Assembly: GCF_000798815.1 (NCBI RefSeq)
Contig: NZ_JTLD01000014.1
Location: forward strand, 1 to 64,000
DNA: 64,000 bases
Origin: Alistipes sp. ZOR0009
GTDB lineage: Bacteria > Bacteroidota > Bacteroidia > Bacteroidales > ZOR0009
Reading direction: 5' to 3'
The notes under the pieces are model-generated. The model had not been told where the DNA came from. It did not search any database and saw only the letters and a program-made list of their open reading frames with translations. Position numbers and translations under genes: made by a program. This document shows, in pieces, positions 58,977-64,000 of the stretch (within the stretch, counting starts at the first letter, position 1; each line of letters begins with the position of its first letter).

Positions 58977-60770
58977 ATGCAAAGTAGAAAACCGCTTCAT
59001 TCATTTCACATCCCAGTGATGGGGGTTGCCTACACCATTGATTCGCCACTGAGGGTGGCTGAGTTTGGGATATCGTCGGTTATTTCGCTGGTGGATGATT
59101 TGCTAATGGAGAAGATGCGAGAACTTTATAGCAAAAAGTTTGAGCTGCCATTTAGCCCTATCACATCGAGCGAGATAGATGCAAGAGCGAAGAGAATCAC
59201 GTCCTACCTCAACATGATGGATCGTATTGTAAAGGAAAAAGTAGATGAACTTCTTTCTAAAAAATCAAAAACAGATTTGAAGAAATTCTCAGATATGCTT
59301 CCTAATACCTCCACCATAAAGATGGAGTTGAACAGGGTTATTGAAAATGGCACTAACTCTACCAAAGAATTTTGGAATAAGCTCAAGGAAAGTCTGACGA
59401 GTGGCTTGATAGATGTAAATATCATGACCAAAGTGGACAAAGAAAATTACAGCAATGGAGAAAAGTTGTCTGATGAATTCAACGATGCCCATGCTGCTCT
59501 TAGGGGCTTTGCCCAGAGCGAGGTTTCGTCGTCGTTGGTGCTATCAGCAGGGATGAATCCTAAGCTATACGGATACATTGAGAATTTTGAAGATTTCTAT
59601 CCTACCTCTAATTTTGAGCTAAAGAAGAAGGTTACCTTGAAGGTATCTGATTTTAGATCAGCGCTTATTCAGGGTAAGTTTCTGGCGAAAAAAGGAATTT
59701 GGGTTTCGGAATATCGGATTGAATCTGGATTAAACTGTGGGGGGCATGCATTTGCAAGCGATGGGCTGCTTCTTGGTCCAATTCTGCAGGAATTTGTAGA
59801 CAACCGACAGATGCTGATAGATTCAACCTTCGAAATCTACGTTAAAGCGCTAGAGCAAAAATCTAAATTTGTACCAACTGAGGCTCCTTGCCTAAAAATT
59901 AGCGTACAGGGTGGTGTTGGAACTAACGAAGAGCACCAGATGCTGATTAGCCGCTATAAAGTTGATTCTGTGGGTTGGGGATCCCCATTTCTGCTGGTTA
60001 AAGAAGCAACATGTGTTGATGATGATACCCGTCAGCGGCTGGCTAAGGCTACAGAAAATGACTTGTACTTAAGCAACATTTCTCCTTTAGGGGTAATGTT
60101 TAATAACCTCCGTGGTAGCTCTATGGAGATGAAAAGAGATCTGTTGATTCAGCAAGGTCGCCCAGGTAGCCATTGCCTTAAGCGGTTTTTAGCACTTAGT
60201 AAGGAGCATAACGATCGTGGAGAATGTACGGCTTCTGTTTCCTATATTAAGAGAAAATTGAAGGAGTTAAACGAAAAGCAGCTTACGGCAAGCGAATATG
60301 AGATCCAGTACAACAAGATAACTGAAAAATCATGCCTTTGTATCGGACTTGTAACATCAGCCTACTCCGAACACGGGGTTGATGGAGGGAAGGAATATAA
60401 CGGAATTACGATTTGTCCAGGCCCTAACATGGCTTATTTTTCTAAAGAGGTTTCATTAAAGAAGATGGTTGGGCACATTTATGGTGCTAATAATATTATC
60501 GAACGGTTAGATCGTCCTCATATGTTCGTAAAGGAGCTTTATTTGTATGTTGACTATTTAAAGAGAAAAATAATGGAATGTGGTGACGATATTAACGCGA
60601 AGGACACCAAATATTTTTCAACATTTAAAGACAATCTTTTGAAGGGAATAGAGTACTACCGTTCTATATTTAAAGAAGTAACGAAGGATAGTAATAAAGC
60701 ACTAAAGCAGCTGGTTGAGGCAGAAAAGCAAATAAGTAAGCTTTTCTGTAGCCTTAAATGTGCCGTGTAA
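58977..60770 (+). CDS. Unknown protein with FMN TIM-barrel-like motifs (nitronate monooxygenase/IMPDH-like)
   Basis: 597 residues from ATG 58977; a start 27 bases upstream is possible. The start (FHIPVMGVAYTIDSPLRVAE, in part) resembles the first strand of FMN-binding TIM barrels. GLNCGGHAFASDG is close to the GGH substrate/FMN loop of nitronate monooxygenase-like enzymes. ISVQGGVGTNEEHQML and VDSVGWGSPFLLVKEAT look like the phosphate-binding GG(V/I) and G(T/S)PFL elements. Between the first strand and these lies an unusually long helical insert (about 60-190). The C-terminal third has many Cys residues (SHCLKRF, GECTAS, KSCLCIG, TICPGPN). I infer an FMN oxidoreductase fold; no named family is certain. 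Confidence 0.6.
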   Translation: MQSRKPLHSFHIPVMGVAYTIDSPLRVAEFGISSVISLVDDLLMEKMRELYSKKFELPFSPITSSEIDARAKRITSYLNMMDRIVKEKVDELLSKKSKTDLKKFSDMLPNTSTIKMELNRVIENGTNSTKEFWNKLKESLTSGLIDVNIMTKVDKENYSNGEKLSDEFNDAHAALRGFAQSEVSSSLVLSAGMNPKLYGYIENFEDFYPTSNFELKKKVTLKVSDFRSALIQGKFLAKKGIWVSEYRIESGLNCGGHAFASDGLLLGPILQEFVDNRQMLIDSTFEIYVKALEQKSKFVPTEAPCLKISVQGGVGTNEEHQMLISRYKVDSVGWGSPFLLVKEATCVDDDTRQRLAKATENDLYLSNISPLGVMFNNLRGSSMEMKRDLLIQQGRPGSHCLKRFLALSKEHNDRGECTASVSYIKRKLKELNEKQLTASEYEIQYNKITEKSCLCIGLVTSAYSEHGVDGGKEYNGITICPGPNMAYFSKEVSLKKMVGHIYGANNIIERLDRPHMFVKELYLYVDYLKRKIMECGDDINAKDTKYFSTFKDNLLKGIEYYRSIFKEVTKDSNKALKQLVEAEKQISKLFCSLKCAV

Positions 60771-60794
60771 GAATCCCGAAAAGCAAGAAATAGG

Positions 60795-60841
60795 GCCGAG
60801 ATGATATTTTTGTGAGCAACAAAAGTCTTCTCGGCTTTTTT
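60795..60841 (+). terminator. Terminator after the 58977 gene
   Basis: GCCGAGA and TCTCGGC pair over a loop of about 27 bases, followed by six Ts. It is a longer-loop hairpin than others in the window. Confidence 0.6.
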
Positions 60842-61404
60842 TAGTCTATATCAATTTGATAGCTGTCTAACAATCCGATGATTCCAGGATAGGAGAACTT
60901 TCCGCCTTTGATTTTATTTTGATTGATATCTATAATATAACCAGAGGCTGTACGAAAGTCGGCTTGTTGAAGGTTGTTTTGTATAAAGGTTGTTCCTGTC
61001 AGATCGCAATTGTCAAATACCGCATTAGATAGGGTGCAACTTTCAAAAATTGCAGCTTTTAAGGAGGATTTGCGAAAGAGAAATCCCTTCATGCTCTTTT
61101 TTATAAAAATGGCGTAATCAAGGTTGCATTCGTCAAATGTGGCCGCAAAAAGAAAGTCGCTAGCTAGCGAAAAATCGACACCCAACAGCTTACATCCTGT
61201 AAATGATACATTTTTAAGTCCTGCTTTCGGAAGTTTAACTTGTGAAAGGTTGCATTGCACCATCTCGCAATCAATAAGCTCTACGCCCCTTAGCTGCAGA
61301 TTTGTAAAATTACAATTCTCGAAACGACACCCGTTGTATTCAATGCCATCTATGCCTTTCGTAGAAAAATCGATGCCAATGAAAGTCTGATCATCATAAA
61401 TCAT
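60841..61404 (-). CDS. Pentapeptide-repeat protein
   Basis: 187 residues built of A(D/N)LxX-type repeats: FENCNFTNLQL, LIDCEMVQCNL, FDECNLDYAIF, FESCTLSNAVF, FDNCDLTGTTF, each five residues long and stacked in a right-handed beta-helix. The central residues are mostly Phe, Leu or Cys. About 25-30 repeats are present. No signal peptide. Some such proteins protect DNA gyrase, but nothing here shows that. It lies two bases upstream of the next gene on the same strand and may be its operon partner. Confidence 0.85.
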   Translation of the reverse strand: MIYDDQTFIGIDFSTKGIDGIEYNGCRFENCNFTNLQLRGVELIDCEMVQCNLSQVKLPKAGLKNVSFTGCKLLGVDFSLASDFLFAATFDECNLDYAIFIKKSMKGFLFRKSSLKAAIFESCTLSNAVFDNCDLTGTTFIQNNLQQADFRTASGYIIDINQNKIKGGKFSYPGIIGLLDSYQIDID

Positions 61405-61406
61405 TT

Positions 61407-61616
61407 TTAGCAGTTTTCGGGGTCTTCTAAAATTTCTTTTACACGTCCAACCTCGCCAGTTTCTAACCTCACTTTTATGCCATGAGGGTGGTTGGGCGAG
61501 TTTGTTAAAATATTTTTCACGACACCTTCTGTTAGGTTTCCTGTACGCTGATCTTCCTTAAGTACGATATTAACCAGCAGACCTATTTTTATGTTACTTC
61601 TTTTTCTTCCGTCCAT
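61407..61616 (-). CDS. YwbE family protein (DUF2196)
   Basis: 69 residues from ATG 61616 (the ATG 24 bases upstream gives eight unlikely residues). The protein matches YwbE: RSNIKIGLLVNIVLKEDQRTGNLTEG and NSPNHPHGIKVRLETGEVGRV, quoted in segments. The family is widespread and short, with no established function; it resembles a small beta-barrel nucleic-acid-binding fold. The gene precedes the pentapeptide-repeat gene by 2 bases. Confidence 0.88.
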   Translation of the reverse strand: MDGRKRSNIKIGLLVNIVLKEDQRTGNLTEGVVKNILTNSPNHPHGIKVRLETGEVGRVKEILEDPENC

Positions 61617-61674
61617 GGTAATGATGGTATAACACTGCAACTTTAAGTTACAGCATGTTGGGTGTAAAAGTAAT

Positions 61675-61703
61675 CAAAAAGGGGTGACATCAGTCACCCC
61701 CTC
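61675..61703 (-). terminator. Terminator of pckA
   Basis: GGGGTGAC and GTCACCCC form a perfect 8-bp stem with loop ATCA, followed on the minus strand by a TTTTT run. Confidence 0.85.
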
Positions 61704-61724
61704 TATAATTGATTGTTTGGTAAG

Positions 61725-63332
61725 CTAAACAAGGTTCGGTTCTAGCTGTGGACCCGAAGGTATAAGCGATTTTGCTGCATCATTATCGCAGTACTGCTTA
61801 AAGTTTTCAATATACATTCCAGCGAGACTAGTTGCCTTATGCTCCCACTCCTTAATATCGCTGTAAGTTTTACGAGGATCTAAAATATCAGAAACTCCTG
61901 GTAAACTCTTTGGTGCTGTGAGATTCATAATTGGGATGTGTACCTTCTCTGCGTTTTCGATAGAGCCATCAATTATTGCGTCAATAATTGCGCGAGTATC
62001 TTTAATGGAGATTCGTTTGCCTGTTCCATTCCATCCTGTATTAACTAGATAAGCCTTTGCTCCATGCTCTTTCATCTTCGAAACAAGGGTTTTGGCATAC
62101 ATTGTAGGATGAAGCGTTAAGAACGCTTCTCCAAATGCAGGAGAGAAGGAGGGAACAGGCTCTGTGATTCCACGTTCTGTTCCTGCTAGCTTGGAGGTGA
62201 AACCGCAAAGGAAGTGGTATTGTGCTTGATTTTCATCAAGAATAGAAACGGGAGGAAGTACCCCAAATGCGTCTGCAGAAAGATAAATAACTTTTTTTGC
62301 ATGTCCAGCGCGCGATGGGAGCACAATCTTGTTGATGAAGTAAATAGGATAAGATACGCGAGTGTTCTCAGTTTTAGAGGCATCTGAGAAATCGGGTGTT
62401 CCATCTTCTTTAACCACCACATTTTCTAAAAGAGAGTCGCGGCGAATAGCATTCCATATGTCTGGTTCATTCTCTTTGCTCAGGTTAATGACCTTTGCGT
62501 AGCAGCCTCCTTCTAGGTTAAATACGCCTTTTTCATCCCAACCATGCTCATCATCACCAATTAGGAAGCGTTTGGGGTCGGCAGAGAGGGTTGTTTTTCC
62601 AGTACCAGACAAGCCAAAGAAGATTGCAACATCACCAGCTTCACCTACATTTGCAGAGCAGTGCATTGAGGCAATACCGCGAAGAGGCAGGTAGTAGTTT
62701 TGCATCGAGAACATCCCCTTCTTCATCTCTCCTCCGTACCATGTTCCTCCAATAACCTGCATCCGTTCGGTAAGGTTAAAGCAAACAAAAACTTCAGAGT
62801 TTAGACCTTGCTCTTTCCATTTGGGGGTAACGGCCTTAGAGGCGGCTAGTACGACAAAGTCTGGTTCTCCATAGTTTTCTAGCTCATAAAGAGATGGGCG
62901 GATAAACATATTGGTGACAAAGTGTGCTTGCCAAGCAACTTCCATTACAAAGCGCACCTTCAGTCGGGTATCTGGGTTTGTTCCCGAATAGGTGTCTACC
63001 ACATAAAGTTTTTTCGAAGAGGATAGCTGATTTACCGCAATGCTCTTCAGGTCATTCCAGACTGCAGTATCCACTGGCTTGTTGATAACGCAATCCCACC
63101 AAATTGTATTTTCAGTGGTCGCATCCTTAACGATGTATCTATCTTTCGGCGACCGGCCTGTGAATTTCCCTGTATCTACAGATATGGCACCGGTGGTTGT
63201 TGGAATGCCTTTTTCGAAACCTTCATTTTTAGGATCGGTTTCGGCAATGTAAAGATCATCATAACTTGGGTTGTGGACGATTTCAAAATCACCAGCAACT
63301 CCATACTTGCGTAAATCTACTAGCTTACTCAT
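61725..63332 (-). CDS. pckA: ATP-dependent phosphoenolpyruvate carboxykinase
   Basis: 535 residues from ATG 63332 (an ATG 84 bases upstream would add an atypical leader). The kinase-type P-loop [14 protein letters not shown] (about 236-249) and the metal-binding IGDDEHGW (about 255-262) mark the ATP-type enzyme, as does the oxaloacetate-binding [10 protein letters not shown] near 58. It interconverts oxaloacetate and PEP with ATP/ADP and CO2. In anaerobic Bacteroidota it runs mostly toward oxaloacetate with ATP gain, feeding fumarate and succinate. A strong terminator follows at 61675. Confidence 0.97.
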   Translation of the reverse strand: MSKLVDLRKYGVAGDFEIVHNPSYDDLYIAETDPKNEGFEKGIPTTTGAISVDTGKFTGRSPKDRYIVKDATTENTIWWDCVINKPVDTAVWNDLKSIAVNQLSSSKKLYVVDTYSGTNPDTRLKVRFVMEVAWQAHFVTNMFIRPSLYELENYGEPDFVVLAASKAVTPKWKEQGLNSEVFVCFNLTERMQVIGGTWYGGEMKKGMFSMQNYYLPLRGIASMHCSANVGEAGDVAIFFGLSGTGKTTLSADPKRFLIGDDEHGWDEKGVFNLEGGCYAKVINLSKENEPDIWNAIRRDSLLENVVVKEDGTPDFSDASKTENTRVSYPIYFINKIVLPSRAGHAKKVIYLSADAFGVLPPVSILDENQAQYHFLCGFTSKLAGTERGITEPVPSFSPAFGEAFLTLHPTMYAKTLVSKMKEHGAKAYLVNTGWNGTGKRISIKDTRAIIDAIIDGSIENAEKVHIPIMNLTAPKSLPGVSDILDPRKTYSDIKEWEHKATSLAGMYIENFKQYCDNDAAKSLIPSGPQLEPNLV

Positions 63333-64000
63333 AGGGGTAATTTCTATTATAGTTGTAGTTAGTTTAATGAAAAACCGCTTACAGTTTTTGTGTAAAACGT
63401 CAATATTCTGTTTCATAATGAAACTTCAAGATGTTATATGCTTAACAATAGTAAGCAGAACGATGCATCTATCAGCACACTACGGAAGAATTGAGTTCAA
63501 ACGTTTGCATTAAAAAAGCTCTTTCAAAATACAAATTATTTACATACTGGTTGCCTTTTTCCTCATTTTGTTTAAAAAAGAGCTTATTTTTCTGTTGTTT
63601 CGTATTTTAAGGTAACGGGAGTCGTGATTTACTGCTTGTTTATCAGTTTTGTAGATTTTATGCATGCTTTTAAACACAAGTAAGGAGTGCTGTGTCATTT
63701 ATTCTTTACAAACTTTCATAAAAGGCGATTTTTTTAGGTCGATTTTTATGAATATTCGGTATTTGTAAATATTAACAGGATGTTTTAGTGTTTTTTGATA
63801 GGCTATTTGTGGTGCTTGGCTTTAAGTATCTGCAAAAACTATCCAAATATAGAGTTAGCCTGTAACGAATTTGCTATTGTAGCGTCATATTGACATAATC
63901 AAAATAGTAATTGAAGAAAAGGTTAAGATTTCAATAAGCCGAAATGGAGTTTGTTCTTATAGCAATTTCCGGTTAAGCATAGATGGGCTGAGAAAATTTC
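63333..64000. other. AT-rich upstream region of pckA, no gene seen
   Basis: No coding frame with family motifs. TATATTTG on the minus strand at 63844-63851 is an exact -7 match but is about 510 bases from pckA; nearer the gene no clear box was found. The region has several T-runs (for example 63730-63736) and probably holds the start of a gene beyond the window edge or only control DNA. Confidence 0.35.

Noticed and set aside
58974-60770. Reading the 58977 gene as a canonical nitronate monooxygenase
   Set aside because: Length, insertion and cysteine-rich C-terminus do not match any named enzyme; only a fold-level suggestion is kept.

Overview
This 64 kb window looks like a chromosomal segment from an anaerobic or facultatively anaerobic member of the Bacteroidota, most likely order Bacteroidales. 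The evidence is the gene families (DUF2200, DUF2202, PG0541-like transporter protein, anSME with sulfatase, type I pullulanase, ATP-dependent PEP carboxykinase), promoters of the Bacteroidota -7 type (TAnnTTTG), few strong Shine-Dalgarno sites, and many lipoproteins with short lipoboxes. Genus and species cannot be fixed from the sequence alone.

Layout. 1-613: tail of a REP-associated tyrosine transposase followed by palindromic repeats. 614-9615: two serine hydrolases flanking a complete ammonia-forming nitrite reductase module (nrfH, nrfA, resB-like, ccsA), then a kelch lipoprotein. 9809-16588: small accessory genes, including an AT-rich nitroreductase, a HAD phosphatase, DUF2200 and DUF1398 proteins, lipoproteins, a possible papain-fold protein and an AraC/GyrI regulator. 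16822-18624: DHA2-type MFS exporter preceded by seven 41-bp tandem repeats. 18724-25801: a Crp/Fnr regulator divergent from an eight-gene operon (DsrE, DsrE2, TusA, MvhD/FlpD-like, two HdrA-like flavoproteins, a small winged-helix protein, a QmoC-like membrane subunit). 25940-33515: RND efflux operon and a second Crp/Fnr gene. 33646-36477: ECF sigma/anti-sigma cluster with secreted small proteins and a ferritin-like DUF2202 lipoprotein. 36897-39000: tRNA-Ser(CGA), a Dcu-type C4-dicarboxylate transporter and a probable ~190-nt structured RNA. 39024-49857: Tex, peptidase and hydrolases, pullulanase, asparaginase, MnmA. 49981-58641: glycan degradation (anSME, Ser-type sulfatase, sialidase, BPL_N lipoprotein, GH3-PA14). 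58977-63332: a large unrecognised protein with FMN TIM-barrel-like motifs, a pentapeptide-repeat protein, YwbE and PckA.

How it fits together. NrfHA with its own haem-attachment genes, a fumarate/succinate-type Dcu carrier, asparaginase and ATP-forming PckA suit an organism that respires nitrite and/or fumarate through menaquinone and feeds on amino acids and polysaccharides. The most unusual system is the TusA/DsrE/DsrE2 + HdrA/MvhD/HdrA/QmoC-like operon. It has the parts to carry sulfane sulfur on small thiol proteins and to pass electrons between a soluble flavin/Fe-S core and the quinone pool, with no dsrAB or aprAB genes in view. A near-perfect Crp/Fnr palindrome lies between this operon and its divergent regulator.
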